A stretch of 64,000 nt of DNA from Rostratula benghalensis (lineage: Eukaryota; Chordata; Aves; Charadriiformes; Rostratulidae). The notes under the pieces were generated by a model. It made no database searches and was not told the origin of the DNA. It saw only the letters and a program-made list of their open reading frames with translations. The stretch spans positions 434,001-498,000 of the forward strand of contig VXAI01000159.1 of the NCBI GenBank assembly GCA_013399305.1, read 5' to 3'. Positions 25,274-36,400 of the stretch are shown here, piece after piece. Position 1 is the first letter of the stretch; each line of letters starts with the position of its first letter. The translations under genes and the position numbers were made by a program.

Positions 25274-25451
25274 GTGCCTCATCCACATGTGCCTCATCCA
25301 CATGTGCCTCATCCACATGTGCCTCATCCACATGTGCCTCATCCACATGTGCCTCATCCACNTGTGCCTCATCCACATGTGCCTCATCCACATGTGCCTC
25401 ATCCACATGTGCCTCATCCACATGTGCCTCATCCACATGTGCCTCATCCAC
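25274..25451. repeat. 15-bp minisatellite, twelve copies
   Basis: The unit gtgcctcatccacat is repeated head to tail from 25274. Eleven complete units and a twelfth lacking one base give about 178 bp. Copies are identical apart from one N at 25362. Because the unit is a multiple of three, all three plus frames and two of the three minus frames stay open across the array, which explains the long open frames here (for example 25244-25741). The peptides are pure five-residue repeats (VPHPH, CLIHM or ASSTC) with no start context or partner exon, so coding is unlikely. Each unit junction creates CACATGTG. Perfect identity suggests recent expansion and a length-polymorphic locus. Confidence 0.97.
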
Positions 25452-28400
25452 TGCGGCTCAAAGATCTTGAAAAGCTAAAACCAAATCAATTAAACACTAA
25501 TGCACCTGATAGGCACACCTGCACATGTGCTGTGCCCAAACTATTTGTTTGTTATTTCTGGAAAGACCTCTTGGGGACTCTCAGGAGTTGTTTGTTAAAA
25601 TTCTGCCATCAAAAAAGAGGGAATATCAGATTTGGTCATTATTCACGGCAAGGTCCTGACAAGATATTGGCAATGTTTTCCCTGCTTCTGAAGCAGCCTA
25701 GACATCTCCTCAGTATGCTAAGAAGCACCACCTATTTCTGAGGCTTATAAAGTACACCCAATAAACAATTTATGGAAGGTAGGGTGTTTCTTTTGTAGAA
25801 AAACTGCTTCTATCAAATACACATTGTGCTTAAGATATTTCCAAAGGGGAGAGATTCCACCTTAGCTTTCAACAGGTAATTACATCAATTCAAAATTATG
25901 CTGTACTGTTAGTATGTACTAAGCATTCATGAAGTATCTGCAGGTTGCTATTGTTTTATTGCAAGAGTCAAAGGAATAGAAAAAGCTCTTCTGTTTACCA
26001 CAGAAATAAATTACTGGATACTTGAATTTCACCCATCCCATCTGTAGGCGTATCCTTTCAAACATGTTTTTTTGAAGCTCAGGAGAGAAACCTGTGGTCA
26101 TTTGTTGTTGATGAGTGGCACATTCACAAGACATTAATTCCTCAGGTTCCAATTACTTATTTGTTACTGGATGAGTTCAATCACTAGATTACCTCTGACC
26201 ATGTTGATTTTTGTGTGTGTTTAAAGTATCACCAAGTAGACTGGATACACAAGTACTGCTTTTACTTGGAAAGACTGCCAGTTTTCCTCCAGCAGCTGTA
26301 ACAAACTGCAGGACATTTTTATTCAATGGCACTTAAATACTTTAAGGTATGGAAGGCTTCTAACATAACAAATCTGTTCTGAGGAAGAACTCAACCATCT
26401 TATTACATACATACCATCAGTGAAGAACTACATGGCGGGATACATTAGGGATGTACTTAAAGGTCAAATCCAACATAGCCAGATAGATCTGGAAGTCCAT
26501 ATGCCCAAAAAGTTTAAGGACTGACCAAATAATGCAATCCAGTCCATTAAAATAAGATGCCATTAAAAAGACGAACCTCATAAGAGGCTAACATTAATCT
26601 TGAAGTCAGCCCAACAGTGTGAGACTTGCCCTACACAGCTGCTCAAGGGGGAAAGGAAGCAGGAAGGCTTCCTCTTCCCTCTCTCCCCAGCAGAGAAACT
26701 AATCTAAACTGCCATCCTCACACTGCACAGGGCAGACTTGCATCAGAGATTGTACAAAAGAGCACAACGGAGACATACACTAAAAAGAAACCTCCTAGGC
26801 TTCTGGAATGAATAGGGGATTTATTAGAATAACACACTCTGGAAACAGACATGAAGTATATCACTACCTGTGGGAAGCAGGGGCTAGATTAGGAAAGGTG
26901 AGAAGACTGTTCCGCTCCACAGAACAAAAATAATGAATTAAGGAACCAGCTTGCACTTTTCAAATGGATTACACCGGGCGTACCCGGCCTGACGTGCCCT
27001 GAACAACCCATGAAGAAGCAATTCTCTTCCCAATACTCTTCTGAGACATCATATTGTCCATATACTGAGGCTTAATGAAAATTGTTGTCCAAAGCCTGCT
27101 TGAGGCTAAAGCTTGAAACTGTGCAACTTGGTCAAGCACAAAGGGAGGAGGCCACACGCTGCTCTCCCCGCTGCAGGCACAGCTACAGCCCAAAGACTGC
27201 TTTGAAACCCCCCTCCCAGAGCACCTACTCAAGGTCTGGGTGTCTCTTGAGCCTCCTGTCCTGGGGCTATTCATCTGCAGCTCCAGCTTAAGCCATCAGA
27301 GATAAACTAATATTGCTAAACCTGAGTGCTCTCAAATGAAACTCTTCCACTCACAAGTGCATTGTGTGCTTAAATGCCATGAAAAAATATAAATTGTTCT
27401 CCTCAAACCCCAGCAGGTTTCTTAATGACTAAGCTCCACTAATTAGTACCAGCTGTTAATGGAGTGAGCAGGTACAAACCTAACCTCTTCAATTAATGCG
27501 TGAGATTCTTAGACTGAAATAATATTTGAAGGGAGTGTGGTAAGTGAAAAATAAAACTTAAAAAGTATCAGGAAAACAACACTCAGAGGTCAATACTTTT
27601 GTTGCCAAAATCGTATTATTTCTTCCAACCCAGAATATATCAGTCTTTACCAAATATAGAACATATTTATACTAAAATCTTACAACTTTTGTTCAGTTTA
27701 CGCAAACTGAAAGCTTGCCCTTAATTTAACAGAACTAATGCCTCCTTTTTTAATGAATGAACAAGGCAAGATACACAATATATAAAATAATCCAAATCTG
27801 GAATAACACTGGTAACAGGTGGTTTGCTGTATAATTACATATTTGGATAAAAATATTGTTTATAACACATGTTGTTTGGAAAGCCTGACTTGAGAAACTC
27901 CTGTGCAACAGGAGACTGCAGTGAAATCAGAGCAGTCAGCTTTTCCATAATTTTCTATTCATCTGCTTTGCTGCTAAATTGTACTTCGATTTTTTTTTCA
28001 ACACTGTTGTAATCTCAGTTTGTAGTTACAGAAACTTTCTCTCTACATTTTTCACAAGTTGGCTGACAATTTAAGTCCACAGCCAAAAAAAAAAATCATA
28101 GAACCACAGAATCATAAATTCATAGCCACTCCTTAAAGAAGCAGAAAATTTGAAGAGCTCTCATTATACTCAAACATGATTGTACATTCCAGATACTGCA
28201 GTCATCAGCACCCCTGTTGTCATAATCATTTTTAGGTGAAATTCTAAATTTTCATTATCATTTACAGAGAACCACAGCATAAGCAGATCTATAGCTATCT
28301 TGAAATGCCCTTCCTACAGCTGAAATTAAATGACTTTTCACTCTTCCACTAGTCAGACACTGTTGTGAGTCTCCTGGTTCCCAGGTTCCCAGCAGGGGTG

Positions 28401-31400
28401 GTGTGGGGGGGGAATTACATCAGAGACTAACACTTATGTCATCAGAAGTAGTAGATTTTCCATCATCTAGAGCGATTTGACAATTAAAGAAAAAATATTC
28501 AAATGAATACTAATACAAATGGTTTGCTTTTAACTGTAGTATAAAATATACGTATGTATAAAAATCCACAGAAGTACAGAGCAAGATGTTCTTAAGTATA
28601 AAACATTATGGAAATCAGCCTATTTTTACAGAGACCATAAAAGACAGGAAAGAGAATGAGAAGGGGAATGCATTCGCTAAGATACTTCCAAAATTTTTGC
28701 CTAACCCTAATTATCATCTTTCTTACAGTAGATAGAGCTGTGCAGATACCCAGTTAAGAACTCTTGGAGATCCTTCTGGGACTTCTCAGTCATCAAGTGG
28801 CAGGTAGGGAAATATAGTTAGGGACTAAGAAATATATATTTACATGTTGGCCTTAAAGGATCCCAGCTTCACAATTCTTTATCCCACATAGTATTATTTT
28901 AAGTTAGTAATCCCTTACTATTTTAGGTAATTAAAACTAGAAAAATTATTATTTAGGTAACTGCATTGGAACAGAAGTCTAGGATTTCCCAGTAGAGGGA
29001 TTTTTGCTCTTAAACAGTATGCCCTAGAAATCTTGAAATACAGGAGAAAAACAAACAAAAGAACAGAATCATCTATATGTAAAAGTTTACAATGCTGAGG
29101 CAGCTTTGGGGAGAATGTGCAATTGCAAAGAACATGACAGTCATAAAAAATAAAAATAATAAAACCCCAAGCAGATGGCCTTTTTTATCTTTCTTTGTAA
29201 ATAAGCTTTTTATGTTTGGTCTTTGCATTTATTGTGTGTGTATGTATGCCCAGAGATTTACACCAATTCTGAAGCCAAAACCTGTACAAGCCAATTGAAA
29301 AACATTATTCATGTAAGTGACTTTTAGATCATTCCATTGAGATCCAAATTCATAACTATAGTTTGGACATTGTTCCTGCACCAATATCACTATTTTAATT
29401 ATTTCACTCCTCCAGACATTGTCACTAGGAAGAATCAAGTCCCACAGGGTCAATTAGGATTGCAAAGAGCTCCTCCAATTTCAGAGACACATTGTGCAGG
29501 ATCAGGGTGGCAGCAGGATAAGGGAATGGCTGGGATTTCTGCAGTCGTGCAAACCAAGAAGTTGTCAAGCACCTGCTCAACAGAGCATTCAGCAAGTGGG
29601 TGGAAGCAGGTCCTCCATCTACTGTAACAGCTAAACAGTAAGTAAAACCAATGACAACAACAACAAAAAACCAATCCAAAATAAAATAAAAAGAAACAAA
29701 CAAACCCCTCAAAACAGTAGTTTTTTCAGAAAGTGGTAGCTTTCTTCTACATTAAATTTGATATGAATGTGAACTCCAGTGTTTGTTTTAAACAGAAGAC
29801 GGCAGCAATGGTTTGGGTGTCGGTTGTTTGTAGTTTTTTAAAGTCTCCATAGTTTTCTCATTTTCTCTTTATTTTGAGCCTTTCTCCATTCCACACAAAC
29901 AGCTTTCCAATTGACCAGTTCAAAGACTTCTGCTGGGACAAATTCCAAAAGTAAAAAGACCACTGAAATACATTCATAAATAGCATTTTCAGAAAAGAAA
30001 ATTGTTTTACTTCAATCCATGAATGGTCTGCAAGAAGTTCTCAGTAGAAAAAGATTGTTTTATTTCCCCAAAACTCCACTTGACTCCAGAACGAGCAAAT
30101 AATTCTCTGAAAACAGCCAAAAAAACTTTGGAATTTGCCAAAAGCTGAGTTTCTGCTCAACAGAAGTAATTCATTGTACACAGCAGTACATTTAACTGAC
30201 ATGGTGTCCTCTCTCAGGTTACAGTAAGGCCTGAAATCCTATGCATCTTTGACACTTAGGATAAGAGTTTAAGGCTCTGCCAGACATCATCTAGCAAGGC
30301 TACCAGAAGGGGTTTCACACATTCACCCTCAACTCTCTCCCCATCCCTCTGCAAGAGATTACTGACCCGAGAGATTTCCCATGTAATACAACCAAACCAA
30401 TAGGCCAAGTGGCCACCTGCATTTCCAAGATGGTTTAATGCAGTGGGTTTTTTATGATAAGTAGATAGAACTGACTATTCTTAGTTGAGAATGAGAAATT
30501 TAGTATAAAGATAGTAAGTGTTCTTTTCTGAGCTTTCACACAAGTGTTTTTAGCAATACAAAAATTCACACAACTTCCTTATTTCTGTCGCTCCGCTTGG
30601 AGAAGAGCAAAACCCTAAGGCAGTATCAGACATTAAGCAGACCAACAGGATGAGTACCTGGACTTGGGTTCACTTATCCAACCCTGATGCAAGGGCAGTT
30701 GATCTGAAGCACCAGCACTGCTAATTAGCACAGTTGGGGGGAGTGAGGTGTAGGAATGCCTGAGAGATGCTGATGCCTTTAGAGAAGGCAGGGCAGAAAC
30801 CCACACAGTACACCTGCAAGCCATGCCTGAAAAAGAATCCCAACTAACTGGAATTTAGAAATAAAAACCTGTAAATGCTCAGGAGTGACACAAAGGAAAA
30901 TATCATGTTGTTTTTCATACTGGTGCATTAAAAACTTGAAATCCAATTTGCATTGTTAAGTAACAAGTACACATGTTTGTATTTCACTCGAGTGGAATTT
31001 GGGCATAAGGACACAAAGAAACTCTAGGGACTTATGGCTTCACTGCAGGGAACTGATGCTTCTTAATTTGCTCAGCACCTGGTCTTTAAATCAGCCCTCA
31101 CACATTACTAATTAACATTGATGCACAGTAGCACTCGGTAACAAAACTGACAGCTAAAAGGGAGCATTTCCTTTACAGACACCACATTGACATTGCAGGT
31201 TTGCTTATGGGGACTTGCTCATTACAAATTATTCCCTTCAGGTTACAAGTGTGTAAAAGCAAAAGTGCAGGCAATTACACTGAAATTTAAAAAAAAAAAA
31301 AAGGCAATGCATCAACAAAACCCAGCTCTGGAGACAGCGTTGCATGGTCTTTCCACGCATGGACACACTGAAAATTTTGCTTTCAGTACACATGGTGGAT

Positions 31401-32438
31401 CTCAGGACAGCATGACTTTTCTGGAACACTAAGTAAATGACATCCCTACCAGAAATACAGTTGAGGCAAATGATAGAAGAGCAAATTTACACCCAGTTCT
31501 GGCCTAGCTTTGCCAGTAAGCTTAATTCAATTATCTGGATTAGGTTTAGTTAGAACATCATACATGTTAATAATGAATAGGTTTAAAGCACAGTTATAAT
31601 CAGAAAATTATAATCCTTTCCAATATATTTGTCTTCTGTATTTAAGACAGTTCTTTGAGGAGTGGTTCAAGCTCTTGAACTGCTAGATCAAAACAGCACG
31701 GAGGTTAGTGCCAAAAAGTATGAAACTATTATATGTTACTCAAGTCACTCAAATAACTGCAACAAAGCAGGACACACCATAATAATTATTATGGAAAGAT
31801 TCTGAAACATGTAGAGTATGTACAAGTCTGTATTTATAGGGACAGTTTGTCACCCTGGTGCTCCAGAACACACACCTGCCTTAGATACTCTCCTCTAGAA
31901 ACACTCTCAGCAGTTTTCTCCAAGACAAAACTCAGGCACTATTACTGAGGTAATCATCTGCATGGTCGTCTCTCAAGTAGGGACACAGAAAACCATCATG
32001 CCAAGTTTGGGTCCCTCTGAACAGGACACTCAAACTGAGATGGGTACTGCGTGCCACAAAATAAATGAAAACAGTCAAAAGTAAAATGCGTCAAATGCAG
32101 ATTAAATGAAAGATGCATCCCTTGGTACAGAACAATTAATTGAATGAGCTCGTGCACCAAAGAGGGGAGTAAGGAATTAAGAGGGGAAAATTTGAAGTAT
32201 ACAAAGGTGGGGAGACATTAATGTGAAGTGAGAAAGGGAAAACAGAGCAGACAAACTACGTGAAAGGTACTCATTCTAGCACCCAAGTCATAAAATTTTG
32301 AAAAAAGTGTGTCTTCATATTCCTTCAAAGGAAAAAAAAGAAATACAGGTTTAAATCCTTTTTCATGTCATGTTGATATAAATTGGGCATTACATTTTTG
32401 TTTCATTTAAGCTCCTCTAAACCAGACAACTTATTCTA
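25452..32438. other. Unique AT-rich non-coding DNA
   Basis: No gene is recognised. A short CR1-like terminal motif lies near 28094-28125. A somewhat CpG-richer patch at about 26960-27290 holds a 101-codon minus-strand open frame without a known domain. A-rich runs occur at 29647-29708 (CAA and AAAAT units) and 31289-31302. The open frames at 29229-29712 overlap on both strands and look like chance. Confidence 0.55.
28094..28125 (-). repeat. Possible CR1 terminal-repeat remnant
   Basis: The sequence aatcatagaaccacagaatc and the following cataaattcatag resemble the reverse complement of the CR1 3' terminal units. No CR1 3' UTR body follows to the right, where it would be expected, and it sits next to an A11 run. 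It may be a very short CR1 stub or a chance simple repeat. Confidence 0.3.
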
Positions 32439-32583
32439 GTGAGGAGCAGAAGAGACCTTGAGTACTCAGCAACAACCAAAGCCACCAGTCTGCTCTCACG
32501 CTAGTCCCATCCCAAACCCAAAATATAGCACTATACCAGCTGCTAGTAAGAGAGCTAACTCTATCCCAACTGAAACCATGACA
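32439..32583 (-). mobile_element. Avian ERV LTR fragment, 5' part, minus strand
   Basis: This aligns with the right-hand 150 bp of the solo LTR at 49622-50182. Shared words include gtgaggagcagaagag against gtgaggggcagaaaag, then cagcaaca, catagcac/tatagcac, gctagtaagaga/gctagtaagaaa and the terminal ccatgaca. In LTR sense it starts TGTCATGGTTT at 32583 and runs leftward for 145 bp before the match ends at about 32439. The remaining two thirds of the LTR is absent to the left. The TATA region and 3' end are not included, so it is not a working promoter unit as seen. Confidence 0.85.
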
Positions 32584-32796
32584 TTTGTCCAAACTCTATT
32601 CAACAATATTTATATCATGCTCAGGTCCCACACTATTCAACACAACCTCATTCATCACCACCACCCTTCCCATCCTTTGATACAATACACACCCTTAGTC
32701 CATAGACCACCCATGTGGAACATCTGTACACATCTGTAGAGGTCCACAAATGTCCAATAATTTATCCAGTTGAAGGGATTTCACAGGGCTGGGCAA
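32584..32796. other. 213-bp spacer between two inverted LTR fragments
   Basis: This stretch lies between the 5' end of the minus-strand LTR piece and the plus-strand LTR piece. It is C/A-rich on the plus strand (caccaccacccttccc) with no repeat I recognise. If the two LTR pieces once belonged to one element, this would be inverted flanking DNA. It could also be internal retroviral sequence, but I see no polypurine tract right beside the LTR and no coding motif. Confidence 0.4.
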
Positions 32797-32905
32797 TGTC
32801 ATGGTTTTGCATTTTTACCTCTGATTCTCTCCCCCATCTCAAATGGGGCGAGTGTGAGCACGTGGCTGTGTAGACCTGGTTGTCAACTTCAGCTAAACCA
32901 CAACA
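32797..32905 (+). mobile_element. Avian ERV LTR fragment, 3' part, plus strand
   Basis: In plus orientation this matches the 3' end of the same LTR family. It runs from a catggttttgcatttttacc stretch (equivalent to catgagttttctcactttc in the solo LTR sense strand) through gattctctcccccatctc, gagtg-gagc-cgtggctg and the terminal taaaccacaaca. The orientation is opposite to the adjacent fragment at 32439-32583, and the two cover different parts of the LTR. The 5' two thirds is missing. Confidence 0.8.
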
Positions 32906-33130
32906 ATGATGTACTCAAAGAACCTGATCTAATGGTTGTATCTATGGAAATATCTTGTCCTCTCTAACGATCACCAGGTAAGTCGATATTTCCCCTCCAC
33001 CCCCCGCGCTCTAAAGGCAAAAATAAGACATACAAATGAAAGAAAAAACATACTTTCTGGAAGCTTTAGAACAATAAAACCATGAAAACTATGAAGTGTG
33101 ATAAAAAACAAGATGAATCACCCTATAATC
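32906..33130. other. Short unique spacer
   Basis: About 225 bp lie between the LTR fragment and the CR1 fragment. A C-rich patch is present at about 32993-33010. Nothing else is recognised. Confidence 0.5.
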
Positions 33131-33492
33131 TCAGACACTAAAGCATGCCCTGAAGTGCCACATCTCCATGTTTCTTAAATACCTCCAGGGTGGCGACTCC
33201 GCAGCCTCCCTGGGCAGGACATTCCAATGCCTGACCACTTTTCCTGTAAAGTAATTCTTCCTAATAACCAGTCTAAAACCCCCCTTCTGCAACCTCAGAC
33301 CATTTTCTCTCGTCGTATCATTGTTCACTTGGGAGAAGAGGCCAACACCTGCCTCTCTACACCCTCTTTCAGGGAGTTGTAGAGGGCAAGGAGGCCTCCC
33401 CTCAGCCTCCTCTTCTCCAAACTAAACATGCCCAGTTCCCTCAGCCTCTCCTCATAGGACTTGTTCTCCAGACCCCTCACCAGCTTGTGTGG
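33131..33492 (-). mobile_element. CR1 LINE fragment lacking the 3' tail
   Basis: On the minus strand the translation reads [20 protein letters not shown] and continues [16 protein letters not shown]. After a frameshift it reads DTTRENGLRLQKGGFRLVIR and then VVRHWNVLPREAAESP, the CR1 pol C-terminus in standard order. The variant sequence differs clearly from the copy at 17650-18322, so it belongs to another CR1 subfamily. The match stops near 33131 at the point equal to the end of the ORF. The 3' UTR and terminal 8-bp repeats are missing, although CR1 copies normally keep that end. It is a dead fragment. Confidence 0.92.
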
Positions 33493-36400
33493 ACACCCCC
33501 ACAGTTGCCTGGACATTTCATAGGATTCAGTACCAAAACGTATCAACCCTAAGGCAGATGAAGATGGGAAGACCTCTTTAGGTTTCCTTTTGTCAATCCA
33601 TGCTGTATAAGTATATAAACAGAATCCATTTATATACATACCTGTGTGCATGTATAATCCATAAATGTATGCATTCATTGGAAATAAAATACTGACACTG
33701 ACTTGTTTACTTTTTAAATGCACTTCTGCACTGAGTTTGAAGAGATAAAAGGACTCATTCAGAACTTTACCATAAAAGAACTCCAAAAGAATAATTTGTC
33801 TCTTGAGCGCGATCATTTAATGAATCTTCTAGATGTTAAGAGGTTTTATAATCTTAAAAAAAAAAAATCATTTCCCAAATGCAATGCCATGATATTGCCT
33901 CTGAGAGCTAAGAGATGAAGTGATACACATATGCTGAACACATGGATATGAAGGAAGTGGTTACCTTGGCAACAACCACCGTGTAAAGGCTTCCTTCTAC
34001 TAAATTAGAATAGTGACTATTGGACAAAATTTGTTTTCTTTCCCAGTCAGATCCTGAAAATAAGTTATTATATTTCATTTGGAGATTTTCAGAGCTTTAG
34101 ACTTCCTGCAGGTAAACTACACTTGCTTTAATCCACGTACCTTCAAGCCCTTATACACAGCACTTTTATAGTATTTGGTTTCTATTGAGTTCCAAATTCA
34201 ATGCCTTTTTTTTTTTTACTTACCTAAATAAAGCTGCAGACATATTTGAATAGACCGAGTTTGCCATCATGGTCTGCAACTGCAGATGTTCTACATACTG
34301 AAAAGATAAGTAAAAATAAACCACTCTTTAAAATATTTTAACTAATAGCTCTCAAAATTACATGTAGGACTACTTTATTGAGAAAAAAAAAAATGATACC
34401 ATTATGAGAGCCTCTTCAAAGAGCATTCTTCTCACATGAGCTACAAGCCACACGAAATACTTCCAAACTAACAGATGTATGATCTGTAACAGAACTCCAG
34501 AAGTCACAGCTCAGTGTGTGACAAAGGAGATCAAGAAACCCGAAGGAAAGAGCTGACACTTGACCAGTCATCACCGAAGAACATAGCACTCCCAATTTTC
34601 ACACCATGCATATAAGCCAAGACAATAAATTCCTACTCAGAGTCAGATCTTCCTGGGACCACGCAGCTTCCCTACTGCCAGTCTCAGAGCTTACAATTCA
34701 TCTTCCAGAAGTACACCTGCCAATTTGCATTAATGCTTCAGTCTCATAATCATGGAAATCACTTAAGATGATCTTGCTTTTGCTTGGCGAGGTCAGCCAC
34801 TATGATAATCTCTCATTATTGAGCTATCAGTCATTCAGAGGTACATTAAAACAATGTATTAGCACATACTCTATGTCCAGCCTGACTACTGGGTTGACAA
34901 ACAGATGAGGCCTATGCAGTTTACTTCATGAAATTTACATTTTTACCTTGTTTATGATATTATAATTTGAATTCATTACATTCTACAGCTTTCCAGGTGC
35001 CTGAGGAAAGACAGGGTTTCTGAATAATGTTCTAATATGCTAATTGCTACCAATTACTAATCACTTCAGTTAAAATTATGGTTACTAAGTCATGAACCAG
35101 ACAAACCTGAGGTGTGCAAACTTTAGACATCCTACCATAACTAGACAAACAGAAGATTACATCCAGCGTGCCCAGTTATTGTTTCCCTTCACATTACATC
35201 AGATCAAGGAATTAGGCTAGCAAAGACAACCAAAAACAGCAAGTAGAGATCTCTGCCTATTCCACCTTCAGTTCCATATACAGCTGTGACCCAGGAGCAG
35301 CAATAGACACGACTATTTAGTTTACAGAGGTTCGTGGCAATTGCTTGGGCCAAGAATTACAGCCTCTGTAACTGTGCAAGAAACAGGCTTGAGTCACACT
35401 CCATCCCTTTCCACGGGAGAGAAACTTACTATGGATCATAGGTACATACACGTTAGACTAGGGTACATACAGAGCCAGTACTGCTTATAGTACACCTAAT
35501 TATTCCAATAATAAAAGGTATCAGGGACTTGGATGAGGAATGTTGCCTGTGGAAAAAGCCATAACAGCAACAGTACTAACAGTATGGTGTCAGTCTAATC
35601 AGCGTCACCCCTACTGCTTTCTCATCAGTAAGATTAGAAACACTTAAATAAGAACCAAGTGCCTAAATTCTTGAGATAATCTGGGCCTCAGTGCCTCACT
35701 AAAACTCCTGCCTGTGATAAGACAAATGCATTTTAACGACATGGCACATGAGAAAGTCCTGTCTTCTGTAAATGCTTTCAGCATACATGTTTAGAGAAAA
35801 CCCTAAATACAGCTTACACCCGTGTGTCACTTCTCAGTAAGCTTGAAACTTGCTTCCCCTACATCATGACATCCCTACTGCTCACCAATGAAGCCCCACG
35901 GGCAGCACAAGATGCAGTCAGGTTGTTGCTAAGAGAACAAAACGTGCTAATTTATGACTTGCTTACTTCCATTTCTTGGTCATTTGGAAACCACTTCTAA
36001 ATTTTCTTACTCCGGTATCATTTATTTGAGCAGAAATGTCATTATAACATCATTTAGCCCTAACACCTCTCCCACAGAGTTAACTGTTTGTGACCACACT
36101 AGTCAATTACTCTAATTCCTTTCCAGCAGCGATCTGCTGCTGCTTCTAGACCGCACAAAAGGCAGAAACTTTTCTCCTGGCACACGCAGCCCCCAGAAAA
36201 GGTACATTAAACAGGATAGGAAGACCATATGCTACTGAATGAAAGATGTACTGGGTATCCAAATCAGGAAGAGACAGCTCAAATTAAGATTTCAATTGTC
36301 TCAATAGGTTAAAACAAAATTCTGCACGGTGTTACAGATGTTTCTTAAAATAATCAATGCAACCAGACTAGAACAGAGTTTCACGCCACAGTGCCATAAT

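Noticed and set aside
25274..25451. CRISPR-like array
   Set aside because: Units are directly adjacent with no spacers. This is a minisatellite in a vertebrate genome.
28094..28125. Full CR1 insertion on the minus strand
   Set aside because: Only the terminal-repeat-like words are present. The 3' UTR body expected to the right is absent, so it is kept only as a low-confidence remnant.
32797..32905. A 109-bp mini-LTR with both ends retained (starts TGTCATGG, ends ACAACA)
   Set aside because: The TGTCATGG start aligns better as the internal 'cccatgagttttctcac' part of the LTR sense strand, so this is a plain 3' fragment and not an internally deleted LTR.
33325..33816. A 163-codon minus-strand protein
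   Set aside because: Only its C-terminal part is CR1-derived. The rest is unique sequence that happens to be open.
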